Assembly (NCBI GenBank): GCA_018699075.1
Contig: JABIPV010000311.1
Span: 1-53,485, forward strand
DNA: 53,485 bases
From: Kordiimonadaceae bacterium
GTDB taxonomy: Bacteria > Pseudomonadota > Alphaproteobacteria > Sphingomonadales > Emcibacteraceae
Reading direction: 5' to 3'
Part shown: positions 8,297 to 18,411 of the stretch, piece by piece
How positions within the stretch are numbered: position 1 is the stretch's first letter
Layout of the letters: every line of letters begins with the position of its first letter
Translations under genes and position numbers: made by a program
Notes under the pieces: model-generated
The model's input: the letters and a program-made list of their open reading frames with translations, nothing else
The model's database searches: none
Told to the model about the DNA's origin: nothing

Positions 8297-9376
8297 TTAA
8301 CCTTCCATAGCCGCAAGTTGCTCGGCCTGATGTTCGGTAATAAGCGCCGTGATCACTTCTTCAAGGCCTTCTCCCCCCAGTATCTGATCAAGCTTATATA
8401 ATGTAAGGTTGATGCGGTGATCTGTCATGCGCCCTTGCGGAAAATTATACGTCCGAATACGGGCAGAGCGGTCGCCCGAGCCTATTTGATCTTTCCGATC
8501 AGCTGAACGTTCCGCGTCGCGGGCTTCTTTTTCTGCGGCATAAACACGGGACATCAAAACCTTCATGGCTTTTTGTCTGTTTTTATGTTGCGATTTTTCG
8601 TCCTGTTGTTGCACGGTGATCCCCGTAGGAATATGAACAATACGCACCGCACTATCAGTGGTATTCACAGACTGCCCCCCCGGACCACTGGCCCGGAAAA
8701 TATCAATACGAAGGTCTTTGTCATCTAGGGTAATATCAATGTCTTCTACTTCTGGCATAACCGCAACGGTTGCCGCCGACGTATGAATTCGGCCTTGCGT
8801 TTCCGTATCAGGAACCCGCTGCACGCGGTGTCCTCCGGCTTCATATTTTAATTTAGCAAAAACACCCGGCCCGCTGACAGAGACAATCGCTTCTTTAAAA
8901 CCACCAGAATCACTTGATGAAGTACTTACCGCTTCGAACCGCCACCCTTGCGTAGCAGCATACCTTTGATACATTCGGTAAAGATCACCGGCAAATAACG
9001 CCGCTTCATCGCCGCCCGTTCCCGCGCGAATCTCAAGCATGGCATTTTTATCATCATCCACATCTTTTGGCAGAAGCATCAGTTGCACTTGATGTTCAAG
9101 TTTGGGAATTTTATCCTTAAGTTCCTGAAGTTCCATCGTCGCCAGCTCACGCATTTCGGCGTCACTATCTTCATCGGTAATCATTTCCGCGAGGTCATGC
9201 GTTTCCTGAATATTATTGATATATTCTTTGGCAATTTTTACCACAGGCGTCAGATCGCTATATTCTTTAGAGATTTTTACAAATTCGTCTGAGGAAAGTG
9301 CTTCACCACCAGACATTAGATGTTCTAATTCCTCGTGACGAACAATAAATTGATCTAATCTTTCGCGTGGTATCAT
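8297..9376 (-). CDS. prfA: Peptide chain release factor 1
   Basis: The 359-residue RF1 recognises UAA/UAG and triggers peptide release. The GGQ tripeptide is at 233-235 in SGPGGQSVNTT. The stop-codon recognition loop reads RVPDTETQGRIHTS, so the P-x-T tripeptide at 189-191 is PDT instead of the E. coli PAT; variation at the middle residue is known in RF1-type factors. The start overlaps the hisS stop by 4 nt, and the downstream prmC begins directly after its stop, giving a tight hisS-prfA-prmC unit. Confidence 0.98.
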   Translation of the reverse strand: MIPRERLDQFIVRHEELEHLMSGGEALSSDEFVKISKEYSDLTPVVKIAKEYINNIQETHDLAEMITDEDSDAEMRELATMELQELKDKIPKLEHQVQLMLLPKDVDDDKNAMLEIRAGTGGDEAALFAGDLYRMYQRYAATQGWRFEAVSTSSSDSGGFKEAIVSVSGPGVFAKLKYEAGGHRVQRVPDTETQGRIHTSAATVAVMPEVEDIDITLDDKDLRIDIFRASGPGGQSVNTTDSAVRIVHIPTGITVQQQDEKSQHKNRQKAMKVLMSRVYAAEKEARDAERSADRKDQIGSGDRSARIRTYNFPQGRMTDHRINLTLYKLDQILGGEGLEEVITALITEHQAEQLAAMEG

Positions 9377-10626
9377 TTTTCATTATCCAAAATATAATTG
9401 GCTAAATTCGATATTGAAACTTCTTCCTGACTGCCTTGATCAAGGTTTTTCACCATCGCCACGCCACGTAATAACTCATCTTCGCCGATAAGAATCGCAA
9501 AAATGGCCTTTTGTTTATTGGCTCGTTTCATGCGTTTTCCCACATTACCTTTATAACCCATATCAACAACGATGCCACTGGTTCTAAGATCATGGGCAAC
9601 TTTTAAACATAGGGTTTGGCTTATAGCGCCAACAGGAGTAACTACTACGGGACGATTTGGTTTATGCAATATGTCTTCTGAAATAAGCTCAGCCAATCTT
9701 TCCATACCGGCGGCCCACCCAACGCCCGCGGTCTTTGGTCCACCCATCATTTCCATCAGACCGTCATAACGGCCCCCTGCGAGAACTGTTCCCTGCGCCC
9801 CTAATTGATCGGTGGTGAATTCAAAAGCCGTATGACAGTAATAATCCAAGCCCCGAACCAAGCGATCGTTGATTTGATAATCGATGCCAAGGCCTTCGAG
9901 GCCGTCCGTTACAGTGGCAAAGAAATCTTTAGTTTCTTGGTTATAATATTCCCCTATACGTGGTGCGTCTGCAATTAAGAGGCGGTCCCCTTCATCCTTA
10001 CTATCGAGGATACGCATAGGATTTTTTTCAAGCCTAACAAGACTGTCTTCACTGAGGGCGCCTTTATGGCCATTAAAATATTTCACCAGCGCGTCACGGT
10101 AATCATTGCGGCTCTCAGGGTCACCAAGACTATTAAGTTCTAGAGTTATATGTTGCCCAATACCCAATTCATTTAAAAGATCAGAGGCAATTGCCAGTAC
10201 TTCTATATCGGCCTGCGCTTCTGGAACTCCAATTATTTCAACATCCATTTGGTGGAATTGTCTCATCCGGCCTTTTTGTGGTCGCTCATAACGAAAAATA
10301 GGGCCAAAACTATAAAACTTGCAAGGCGTCGATTGCTGAAGTCCATTTGACATAAACGCGCGCGCAATCCCCGCTGTATATTCAGGGCGCAATGTAACAT
10401 GTTCGCCGCCACGGTCTTCGAATGTATACATTTCTTTATTAACCACGTCGGATGTTTCCCCGAGTGTGCGTTTGAAGGTTTCGGTGAATTCGAATATAGG
10501 CGTGTCTATTTCTTGGTGGCCATACCGCGTGGCCACACTTCTGAAAATTTCAAAAATAGTTCGGAACCGAATAGACTTATCGCCTAATATATCGTGTGTT
10601 CCGCGTACTGGCTGAAGACGCGCCAC
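9373..10626 (-). CDS. hisS: Histidyl-tRNA synthetase
   Basis: The 417-residue class II synthetase has motif 1 near the N-terminus (PVRGTHDILGD start), motif 2 in FRYERPQKGRMRQFHQMD, the histidine-specific signatures LVRGLDYYCHTAFEF and AGGRYDGLMEMMGG, and a C-terminal anticodon-binding domain (about 325-417). The length is normal. It overlaps prfA by 4 nt and follows ispG by 20 nt, so it probably belongs to a rodZ-ispG-hisS-prfA-prmC transcription unit. Confidence 0.98.
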   Translation of the reverse strand: MARLQPVRGTHDILGDKSIRFRTIFEIFRSVATRYGHQEIDTPIFEFTETFKRTLGETSDVVNKEMYTFEDRGGEHVTLRPEYTAGIARAFMSNGLQQSTPCKFYSFGPIFRYERPQKGRMRQFHQMDVEIIGVPEAQADIEVLAIASDLLNELGIGQHITLELNSLGDPESRNDYRDALVKYFNGHKGALSEDSLVRLEKNPMRILDSKDEGDRLLIADAPRIGEYYNQETKDFFATVTDGLEGLGIDYQINDRLVRGLDYYCHTAFEFTTDQLGAQGTVLAGGRYDGLMEMMGGPKTAGVGWAAGMERLAELISEDILHKPNRPVVVTPVGAISQTLCLKVAHDLRTSGIVVDMGYKGNVGKRMKRANKQKAIFAILIGEDELLRGVAMVKNLDQGSQEEVSISNLANYILDNEK

Positions 10627-10646
10627 TTTCCTTCTCCCTAACTTAT

Positions 10647-11759
10647 CTAAGATGCTTGTTGATTGGACTTTTCAAGTTCGGCTGCTTTAGCCTCAACAAG
10701 TTTAATAATATGTTCGATGATACCTTCATCATCAATTTTATGGTCCGTTACGCCATTTAAATAAACCATATGATTACCGTTACCACCGCCTGTAAGGCCA
10801 ATATCGGTTTCACGAGCTTCCCCCGGGCCATTGACAACACAGCCAATGATGCTCAAACTTAACGGTGTGGAAATATGCTCTAAACGTTTTTCCAATGTTT
10901 CAACGGTTTTAATCACCGGATAAGCCTGACGTGCACAAGAAGGGCAAGAAACAATACGCACGCCTCGATGACGAAGGTCGAGACTTTTGAGCATATCAAA
11001 ACCCACTTTGATTTCTTCAACTGGATCTGCTGATAATGACACACGAATACTGTCGCCTATACCGGACCAAAGTAACATTCCCATGCCAATTGATGACTTA
11101 ACGGTTCCTGCCCGTAAGCTTCCTGCTTCGGTTACGCCAACATGCAGCGGATAATCACACGCATCCGCGAGGCCCTGATACGCTGCGACGGCCAAAAACA
11201 CATCCGACGCTTTAACACTGATTTTAAATTCATGGAAATCATTATCTTCAAGAATGCGGGCATGCTCTAGTGCACTTTCGACCATAGCATCCGGACAGGG
11301 TTCACCATATTTTTCAAGCAGGTGCTTTTCAAGTGAGCCTGCATTTACACCAATACGCATGGAACACCCATGATCTTTTGCCGCCTGAACAACTTCACGA
11401 ACCCGTTCAGGGCTACCGATATTTCCCGGATTAATACGCAGGCAAGCGGCCCCCGCTTCTGCCGCTTCGATGCCGCGTTTATAGTGAAAATGGATGTCGG
11501 CTATTATGGGGACAGAGACGTTATCAATTATTTCTTTTAATGATTTGGTTGACGCTTCATCAGGACAAGAAACACGCACAATATCCGCGCCCGCATTTTC
11601 AAGATCTTGAATTTGTGCCACAGTTGCCTTTACATCGGTAGTTAATGTATTGGTCATGGACTGGACGCTGATCGGCGCGTCACCACCAACGGGAATATTT
11701 CCCACCATAATCTGGCGGCATTTACGTCTGATAACATCGCGGTACGGGCGAATACTCAT
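10647..11759 (-). CDS. ispG: 4-hydroxy-3-methylbut-2-enyl diphosphate synthase IspG
   Basis: The 370-residue [4Fe-4S] enzyme carries out the penultimate step of the MEP isoprenoid pathway. The TIM-barrel part contains QSMTNTLT and ADIHFHY; the C-terminal cluster domain has the ligands C272, C275 (CPSC) and C307 (IIGCVVNGPGEA) with E314. Its presence shows that the organism makes isoprenoids by the MEP route. The upstream neighbour is the RodZ-like gene, as in many Alphaproteobacteria. Confidence 0.98.
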   Translation of the reverse strand: MSIRPYRDVIRRKCRQIMVGNIPVGGDAPISVQSMTNTLTTDVKATVAQIQDLENAGADIVRVSCPDEASTKSLKEIIDNVSVPIIADIHFHYKRGIEAAEAGAACLRINPGNIGSPERVREVVQAAKDHGCSMRIGVNAGSLEKHLLEKYGEPCPDAMVESALEHARILEDNDFHEFKISVKASDVFLAVAAYQGLADACDYPLHVGVTEAGSLRAGTVKSSIGMGMLLWSGIGDSIRVSLSADPVEEIKVGFDMLKSLDLRHRGVRIVSCPSCARQAYPVIKTVETLEKRLEHISTPLSLSIIGCVVNGPGEARETDIGLTGGGNGNHMVYLNGVTDHKIDDEGIIEHIIKLVEAKAAELEKSNQQAS

Positions 11760-11871
11760 TTATTAAGCCTAATATATAAAATTTGAATTTTGCAAAAACA
11801 TGCAAACCTTCCCCTTAATAACAAGGAGAAGCGCTTTTGGAAAATAGTTTATTTAAAGAAAGGTAATAATT

Positions 11872-12684
11872 TTAGTCCAGCATAGAAAGATTTTGCAATT
11901 TTTCTTGCTCTAAAACGATGTTTCTGACAATTTCACCTTCGCCGCCAAGAGGCTTAATGGCATTGCTGCCAACAAAAACCGTAAGAGCCGCAGCATTGTT
12001 CGTCATCAAATTTAGGCCAAATGCTTTCGGCGGCACTAAATCTTCGCCTTTGGTAAGAATTTTATCAACGAGTACCGTTCCGTCATCTTGTGAAATTCTA
12101 ATCCATACATCATCTTTAGCTTTTAAATGTACGTCTGCCATATTTGTAGGATTAATTTGTGGAGCTTCTTTTTTAGCTTCAACCTCACTTACAGGAATAA
12201 TTGCATTTGAGGAAACAGTTTCATTTGTCGTGTTTAATTTATTGGCAACAACGAGTGGCGATATTTCTTCGGCATCAGAATTATCATAGCTGCTCCATAC
12301 ACCCACCAATATCGCAACACTAAAAGTAGCCGCCCAGGCGGCTCCTTTTAAAGAAAAATTATTATGCTTCTCAGCTTCTGGAAATGTCAGTACGGCACTT
12401 TCTTTCAATCCCACATATTCATGTTCGTAAATAGCGGTGATTTCCTGAGCATCTAATCCTAGATAATTTGAATAGTTCTTCAAAAAGCCGGTCGCATAGC
12501 AAGACGATGGAAAAGATCCAAAGTTATCTAGTTCAAGAGCTTCTAATAGATAAGGTTTAATACATAATTCACGGGCAATTACATTCAAGTCTTTGACTTT
12601 ATGTTTTTGTCTCGCTTGTTTTAGTAATTTACCAACACTTTTCTGTGCATTATTACTTTTTATTTCTGAGCAATTAGAGTTCAC
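11872..12684 (-). CDS. RodZ-like helix-turn-helix membrane protein (DUF4115)
   Basis: The 270-residue protein has an N-terminal HTH of the RodZ type (VGKLLKQARQKHKVKDLNVI, ELCIKPYLLEALE, about 17-80), one membrane segment (AAWAATFSVAILVGVWSS, about 113-131) and a periplasmic DUF4115 domain (VHLKAKDDVWIRISQDDG ... GEDLVPPKAFGLNLMTNNA). RodZ links MreB filaments to the elongation machinery. The linker after the membrane segment is short compared with E. coli RodZ. ispG follows after 112 nt. The upstream gap 12685-12950 contains no feature I can name. Confidence 0.85.
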   Translation of the reverse strand: MNSNCSEIKSNNAQKSVGKLLKQARQKHKVKDLNVIARELCIKPYLLEALELDNFGSFPSSCYATGFLKNYSNYLGLDAQEITAIYEHEYVGLKESAVLTFPEAEKHNNFSLKGAAWAATFSVAILVGVWSSYDNSDAEEISPLVVANKLNTTNETVSSNAIIPVSEVEAKKEAPQINPTNMADVHLKAKDDVWIRISQDDGTVLVDKILTKGEDLVPPKAFGLNLMTNNAAALTVFVGSNAIKPLGGEGEIVRNIVLEQEKLQNLSMLD

Positions 12685-12950
12685 TTTTTATCCCCGCATT
12701 AACGTCATCTATATATATTTTCAAACTTATAAATTTATATAGATGCTGTCTGCTATCCAATGGTTAATGATCTAAATTATGACCTAATAAGATTAGCATT
12801 TGGTTAAGGCAAAATACTTTCTTATTTTATAAACACTTAGACTAACAAACCTCTCCAATCCCCCGAAGAGTCAAAGTCAACATTATATTAATGCAATGAG
12901 TCAACAAAAAACTGCAACTATCCGTAATTATAGGGTAAATTCGTCTAGAA

Positions 12951-15218
12951 TCACTGGATTCGGACGTCATTGTCCTTAGCAAACTGAATCAACTGACCCC
13001 TGATGGACTGATCAGAACGACTCAGTAAATCATTCATTAGAGGCTCTAATGAACTAATATCAAGGCTTCTGATCATCATCTTAACAGGGCCTATTGCCGC
13101 TGGTGCAATAGATAGCCTACGATAGCCAATGGCAAGTAGCGCCATGGCACCAATTGACTTACCACCGATTTCCCCACAAAGCGTGAGTGGCACATTATAT
13201 TCGTCACATTTTTTTACGATAAACTGCAACATGGTAAGAGCAGGCGGTGACAAAGTATCATATCGTTTATTTAGTTTAGGATTTTCACGGTCACTTGCAA
13301 AAAAGAACTGCATGAGATCATTGCTGCCAATAGAAATAAAATCAACATTGGGTAATAAATTATCCAATTGCCAAACAAGGCTTGGTACTTCAAGCATGGT
13401 TCCGACTTTGACATCTTTTGGCATGGGCCTATTATTTTTTCTATGACGGTCTAGCTCTCTTTTCAAAATTTCTTTTGCAAATTTAAATTCACTAACATCC
13501 GTAATCATAGGAAACATAACATTTAAGGTCGTTCCTGCTGCTGCTGTAATAAGAGCACGGAGTTGATATCTCAATAAGGCCGGCCGATCAAAAGCAATTC
13601 TTATGGCCCGCCAACCGAGGGCCGGGTTTACTTCTTTTTCGCGCTTTAGAAAGGAGACTTCTTTATCACCGCCAATATCCAGTGTTCTAAAAGTAACTGG
13701 TTTTCCATCAGCCGCATCAATTATTGATTTATAAAATTCGGCTTGCGGATGAATTCTCGGCAGTGTTTCACTGATCATAAACTGAAATTCTGTACGAAAT
13801 AATCCTACGCCCGTTGCCCCAGTTCGGTGCATACCTTCTATATCCATGGCCAACCCACCATTGATAACCAGCTCAACTTCCACGCCGTCTTTTGTAATTA
13901 CTGGTTTGTCGCGCATATCGTCATAACGGGCAAGTAATTTAGCCCTCGCCGCAATATTATCCCGATAACTTTCAAGGATATCTGGTGGCGGTGAAATGTA
14001 AACCTCACCGTCTAGTCCGTGTACTATAATTTGAACATTTTCTTCGAGGTCAAGAATACCTTCCCCAAGTTGACCAACCATAGGAATACCAAGAGCGCGT
14101 GCAACAATTGCCACATGTGATGTTGAAGAGCCTTCTTGTAAAATAACAGCTTTTAATTTTTCCCGGTCATAATCAAGGAGTTCCGCCGGACCCATATTTT
14201 GGGCTACCACCACTGAATTATCCGGCAAGTTAATAGACGCTGCAGTCCCTGCTTTTCCCATCAAATGACGAATAAGCCGATAAGCAAGGTCATCCAGATC
14301 ACTGAGCCGTTCTCTTAAATAAGGATCGTTGGTTTTCATCATTTTAGAACGGTTTTCAATCTGAATTTTTTCAACCGCCGCTTCCGCCGTCAACCCGCCT
14401 TCGATGGCCGTTTCAATTTTCGTTCGCCACCCTTTATCGTGGGCAAAAAGTTTATAAACATCTAAAATTTCACGGTGCTCGCCGTGGTGAATAACATCCT
14501 CCGCAGACATCATTTCATCAATTTGCCTTAGAAGCCTTTCAAAGCCTCTGTCTAAGCGCTTTAATTGTAAATCATAATCCTCGGATAAATGATCTAATAT
14601 CTCCAATTTGGGCTCGTGCATAACAACCACGCCTTCTGCGAACCCTTCTGCAAAAACCAACCCTTCAAAACGCATAATTCCAGCTTTATCAACAATCCCT
14701 TCGTTCTGGTCTTGCTGGTTTAAAAGCTCCCCTCCAACAACGAGCTCTGCCAGCACCATGGCAACCGTTTGAAGGGCTTCTTCTTCTTCCTCTGAATATT
14801 GGCGACTCGTTTTATTTTGCACAACGAGAACACCAACGACTTTACCGACCCGTAAAATGGGCACTGCCATCAATGATTTATAAATTTCTTCCCCTGTTTC
14901 AGGAAGGTATACAAATTTTGGATGACTTTGAGCATCACTTAAATTAAGTGAAACTCCCGTTGACGCCACCAGGCCAACAAGTCCTTGGCCAACGCGTAAT
15001 TTGGTAATATGAACAGCTTCTGACTTTAAGCCTTCGGTCGCAAAAAGCTCTAAAACATCCCCACCACGCACAAAATACGCAGAACACACTTCAACAACCA
15101 TGTTAATTGCGACAAGATGCACGACTTTATTCAGACGCTCCTCTGCAGCGTCTGCACTTGCCATAATCTCATGTAACTGCCTCATCAATAGACGAGGTGC
15201 ATTATTTACGGGGTTCAA
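12951..15218 (-). CDS. ptsP: PEP-protein phosphotransferase, PTS-Ntr enzyme I
   Basis: The 755-residue protein starts with a GAF domain (about 25-165), which separates nitrogen-type EI(Ntr) from sugar PTS enzyme I. It continues with the HPr-binding and phospho-His domain, with the active histidine H368 in GSSTSHVAIVARALGIPMV, and the PEP-binding barrel (FRTLDIGGDKE, VGTMLEVPSLV, SIGSNDLMQFFFASDREN, LCGEIGGKS with the catalytic Cys). It passes phosphate from PEP to NPr. It lies downstream of lysC and an NMO-family gene; the lysC-ptsP order is common in Alphaproteobacteria. Confidence 0.97.
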   Translation of the reverse strand: MNPVNNAPRLLMRQLHEIMASADAAEERLNKVVHLVAINMVVEVCSAYFVRGGDVLELFATEGLKSEAVHITKLRVGQGLVGLVASTGVSLNLSDAQSHPKFVYLPETGEEIYKSLMAVPILRVGKVVGVLVVQNKTSRQYSEEEEEALQTVAMVLAELVVGGELLNQQDQNEGIVDKAGIMRFEGLVFAEGFAEGVVVMHEPKLEILDHLSEDYDLQLKRLDRGFERLLRQIDEMMSAEDVIHHGEHREILDVYKLFAHDKGWRTKIETAIEGGLTAEAAVEKIQIENRSKMMKTNDPYLRERLSDLDDLAYRLIRHLMGKAGTAASINLPDNSVVVAQNMGPAELLDYDREKLKAVILQEGSSTSHVAIVARALGIPMVGQLGEGILDLEENVQIIVHGLDGEVYISPPPDILESYRDNIAARAKLLARYDDMRDKPVITKDGVEVELVINGGLAMDIEGMHRTGATGVGLFRTEFQFMISETLPRIHPQAEFYKSIIDAADGKPVTFRTLDIGGDKEVSFLKREKEVNPALGWRAIRIAFDRPALLRYQLRALITAAAGTTLNVMFPMITDVSEFKFAKEILKRELDRHRKNNRPMPKDVKVGTMLEVPSLVWQLDNLLPNVDFISIGSNDLMQFFFASDRENPKLNKRYDTLSPPALTMLQFIVKKCDEYNVPLTLCGEIGGKSIGAMALLAIGYRRLSIAPAAIGPVKMMIRSLDISSLEPLMNDLLSRSDQSIRGQLIQFAKDNDVRIQ

Positions 15219-15250
15219 ATTACCCTCCCCAGTTCGTTTAAGCCGATAGG

Positions 15251-16261
15251 CTATGAAGCCAGTTGTTCGCTTGCTTGATCGAGTAGATTTGCAATAATTT
15301 CTGAAACAGGCTGAATTTTTTTAACCATGCCAACGCTTTGGCCCGCCATTACGGAACCATTTTCTACATCGCCATCAATCACCGCACGGCGAAGCGCGCC
15401 CGCCCAATAATGTTCAATTTCAAGCTGTGCATCGTTCATTTCAACTTCACCGGCCTGATATTTGGTTATCACTTCACGCTGCTTTGCCATAAATTCTACT
15501 GAAGCAGCATTTTTAAGTGCACGCACAGGAATAACCGGAAAACGAGGATCAATTTGCACAGACGTTATAGCATCGCGGGCATTGCCGCGCATAAACATTT
15601 TTTTAAAATTTTCATGGGCTATTGATTCTTCCGCACACACAAACAACGTCCCGAGCTGACAACCCGAGGCCCCCATTTGCATATATGATGCCATCACTTC
15701 ACCGCGACCAATTCCGCCGGCAACAAAAATAGGAACATCTTTAATGTGTGGTAGTATTTCCTGTGCAAGAACAGACGTTGATACGGGACCAATATGCCCG
15801 CCTGCTTCTGAGCCTTCAACCACCAGAGCATCGGCACCACTACGAATAAGTTTTTTTGCAAGGATTAATGCTGGGGAGAAACAAATTACTTTTGCGCCAC
15901 CCTCTTTAATACGTTTAATATTATCCCCTGTAGGAATACCCCCAGCAAGAACAACAAATTTTACATTATGAGCCAAAGTTACATCAATAAGTGCATCAAT
16001 ATCAGGATGCATGGTGATCAAGTTTACACCGAATGGCTTGTTCGTTTTAGCCTGGGTATCAATAATGACTTGGGACAATAGGTCCGGCGTCATACTTCCA
16101 CAGGCAATAACCCCAAAGCCACCAGCATTAGATAAAGCACTGACCAAATTACTTTCAGAAAGCCAGCTCATTGCCCCCCCTAAAATAGCATACTCTGTAC
16201 CTAAGAAATCTGTGCCTTTTTTCCAAAGTTGATTTAATTTCGCAAGGTTTTCAGCTTCCAT
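15251..16261 (-). CDS. Nitronate monooxygenase family FMN protein
   Basis: The 336-residue TIM-barrel protein matches the NMO/2-nitropropane dioxygenase family: EYAILGGAMSWLSESNLVSA near the N-terminus, VVEGSEAGGHIGP (FMN phosphate side) and VAGGIGRGEVMASYMQMGASG. Members oxidise nitronates or act as enoyl-ACP reductase-like flavoproteins, so the substrate cannot be fixed from sequence. It sits between lysC (30 nt away) and ptsP (32 nt away) on the same strand, so it is probably co-transcribed with them. Cytoplasmic; no signal peptide. Confidence 0.85.
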   Translation of the reverse strand: MEAENLAKLNQLWKKGTDFLGTEYAILGGAMSWLSESNLVSALSNAGGFGVIACGSMTPDLLSQVIIDTQAKTNKPFGVNLITMHPDIDALIDVTLAHNVKFVVLAGGIPTGDNIKRIKEGGAKVICFSPALILAKKLIRSGADALVVEGSEAGGHIGPVSTSVLAQEILPHIKDVPIFVAGGIGRGEVMASYMQMGASGCQLGTLFVCAEESIAHENFKKMFMRGNARDAITSVQIDPRFPVIPVRALKNAASVEFMAKQREVITKYQAGEVEMNDAQLEIEHYWAGALRRAVIDGDVENGSVMAGQSVGMVKKIQPVSEIIANLLDQASEQLAS

Positions 16262-16291
16262 TTCTTACTCTTTCTTTTTTTATTTTTTATA

Positions 16292-17509
16292 CTATTCAGC
16301 ATCCAAGCCGTATGCTGTATGAAGCGCCCTTACGGCAAGTTCAGTATATTCAGAATTAATCAAAACACTAATTTTAATTTCAGAGGTTGAAATTACTTGA
16401 ATATTTATGCCTTTTTCAGCAAGTGTTTTAAACATTGTTGCGGCAACACCCGCATGTGAACGCATACCGACCCCAATCACAGAAATTTTTACCACATTAA
16501 TATCAGTCAGCAGGCTATCAAATTGTATATCATTCGCCCCTTTCAAGATAGATGTGGTTTTATCCAGATCAACATCTGTCACTGTAAATGTAAGGTCAGT
16601 TTTTCTACCGTCTTCTGTTTCATTTTGAATGATCATATCAACATTGATATTACCATCAGCAAGAAGCAGGAAGATATTGCTGGCGATGCCCGGTTCATTA
16701 ACAACACCAACTATTGTAATTTGTGCTTCATTTTTGGCATAGGCAATGCCGCTTACGACTTGTTTTTCCACGATCTCATCCTCATCAACAACCATTGTTC
16801 CCGGTTTATCTGTAAAGCTAGATAATACTTGGACACGAACTTTATGGTTCATGGCCATAGCAACAGAGCGCGTTTGCAAAACCTTTGCGCCCAGTGATGC
16901 CATTTCTAACATTTCTTCATAGGTAATTTTATCAAGTTTGCGGGCCTGTTTTACAATACGAGGGTCGCTGGTATATACACCGTCCACATCCGTATAAATA
17001 TCACAACGATCAGCATTAATTGCTGCAGCCAACGCCACCGCCGACGTATCCGTGCCACCGCGGCCTAGCGTGGTAATGCGGTTATCCGCAGAAATACCTT
17101 GAAAGCCGGCCATCACGCACACAATGCCTTCTTCCATTCTTTTAATAATCTCATCGGTGCCAATTTCTTCAATTCGGGCTGCGCTATGAACCTGATTTGT
17201 TTTAAAAGGTATTTGCCAGCCAAGCCATGATCTGGCCGGAATGCCCATATCTTGTAATGTGAGCGCAAGTAACCCTGCTGTAATCTGCTCACCCGCAGAA
17301 ACAACCGTGTCATATTCACGGGCATCATGCAGCGGAGAGATTTCTTCCACCCACCTCACGAGCTGATCTGTGGTGCCCGCCATAGCGGATACAAAGACGG
17401 AAACTTGATTGCCAGCGTCTGCTTCTTTTTTTACACGCTGGGCGACAATTTTAATACGTTCCAAATCTGCCACAGATGTCCCGCCAAATTTCATAACTAT
17501 TCGCGACAT
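16292..17509 (-). CDS. lysC: Aspartate kinase
   Basis: The 405-residue enzyme starts the aspartate family of amino acids (Lys, Thr, Met). It has the amino-acid kinase signature KFGGTSV (8-14), the catalytic domain with GRGGTDTSAVALAAAI and YTDVDGVYTSDPRIV, and two C-terminal ACT domains (about 265-405) for feedback control. The length fits the monofunctional class. ubiG is divergent, with 116 nt between starts; no clear operator was seen in that gap. Confidence 0.97.
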   Translation of the reverse strand: MSRIVMKFGGTSVADLERIKIVAQRVKKEADAGNQVSVFVSAMAGTTDQLVRWVEEISPLHDAREYDTVVSAGEQITAGLLALTLQDMGIPARSWLGWQIPFKTNQVHSAARIEEIGTDEIIKRMEEGIVCVMAGFQGISADNRITTLGRGGTDTSAVALAAAINADRCDIYTDVDGVYTSDPRIVKQARKLDKITYEEMLEMASLGAKVLQTRSVAMAMNHKVRVQVLSSFTDKPGTMVVDEDEIVEKQVVSGIAYAKNEAQITIVGVVNEPGIASNIFLLLADGNINVDMIIQNETEDGRKTDLTFTVTDVDLDKTTSILKGANDIQFDSLLTDINVVKISVIGVGMRSHAGVAATMFKTLAEKGINIQVISTSEIKISVLINSEYTELAVRALHTAYGLDAE

Positions 17510-17625
17510 AAATATCTCTTATTCTGTATATATGATAATAATACAATAAACTGCGTCTTTCATATATGCTTATAGGTGCTTGAAGCAAGTGCCGACTTGT
17601 ATATATTATAGATTAATTTGAAATT

Positions 17626-18411
17626 ATGAGATCAAAAAGCATTATGGAAGCCGAAAATACTACAGCAACCGCCAAATCTGTAAATCCTGACGAAATATCA
17701 CATTTCGCCTCTATGGCGGAAACATGGTGGGACCCTAATGGGCCATTTAAGCCCCTACATCAGTTAAATCCAACACGAATCGAATTTATCAGAAACGAGG
17801 TTTGCCGACATTTTGATCGGGACCCCTTAACAGAGATGCCATTAAAAGACCTTAGAATTCTTGATATTGGCTGTGGCGGAGGCCTTCTTTGTGAACCAAT
17901 GGCCCGTCTTGGGGCTACAATAGTCGGTGCCGACGCGGCAGAAAAAAACATTAAAACCGCGAGCATTCATGCGGATCAAATGGGCCTTAATATTGACTAT
18001 AGGTTTATCACTGCCGAAGAATTAGCCGAAAATGGTGAAAAGTTCGACGTGATTTTAAATATGGAAGTGATCGAACATGTCGCTGATATTGCTTCTTTCT
18101 TAAATGCTTGCCATCAACTGCTCAAGGATGACGGCTGTATGACCTTATCCACTTTAAACCGTACTTTAAAGTCATGGACTATGGCCATTGCAGGGGCTGA
18201 ATATCTACTACGTTGGTTACCTGTGGGCACCCATGATTGGAAAAAGTTCTTAAAACCTTCGGAGCTGAGTATGCATGCCTTAAACAGTGGCTTTACGATT
18301 ATGGACCTTAAAGGAATGGTTTATAATCCGCTGAATGGTAAGTGGTCATTAAACAGTCACGATTTTTCTGTCAATTATGTGGCCCTAGCGGTGAAATCAC
18401 ATAATGGATAA
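17626..18411 (+). CDS. ubiG: Ubiquinone biosynthesis O-methyltransferase UbiG
   Basis: The 261-residue SAM enzyme performs both O-methylations in ubiquinone synthesis. Signatures include EISHFASMAETWWDPNGPFK near the N-terminus (UbiG-specific), motif I LDIGCGGGLLCEPMARLGA and the later VIEHV and YLLRWLPVGTHDWKKF. ATG 17644 (MEAENTT) is an alternative start; neither has an obvious Shine-Dalgarno sequence. It diverges from lysC and its end overlaps the fdhD start by 8 nt. Confidence 0.96.
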   Translation: MRSKSIMEAENTTATAKSVNPDEISHFASMAETWWDPNGPFKPLHQLNPTRIEFIRNEVCRHFDRDPLTEMPLKDLRILDIGCGGGLLCEPMARLGATIVGADAAEKNIKTASIHADQMGLNIDYRFITAEELAENGEKFDVILNMEVIEHVADIASFLNACHQLLKDDGCMTLSTLNRTLKSWTMAIAGAEYLLRWLPVGTHDWKKFLKPSELSMHALNSGFTIMDLKGMVYNPLNGKWSLNSHDFSVNYVALAVKSHNG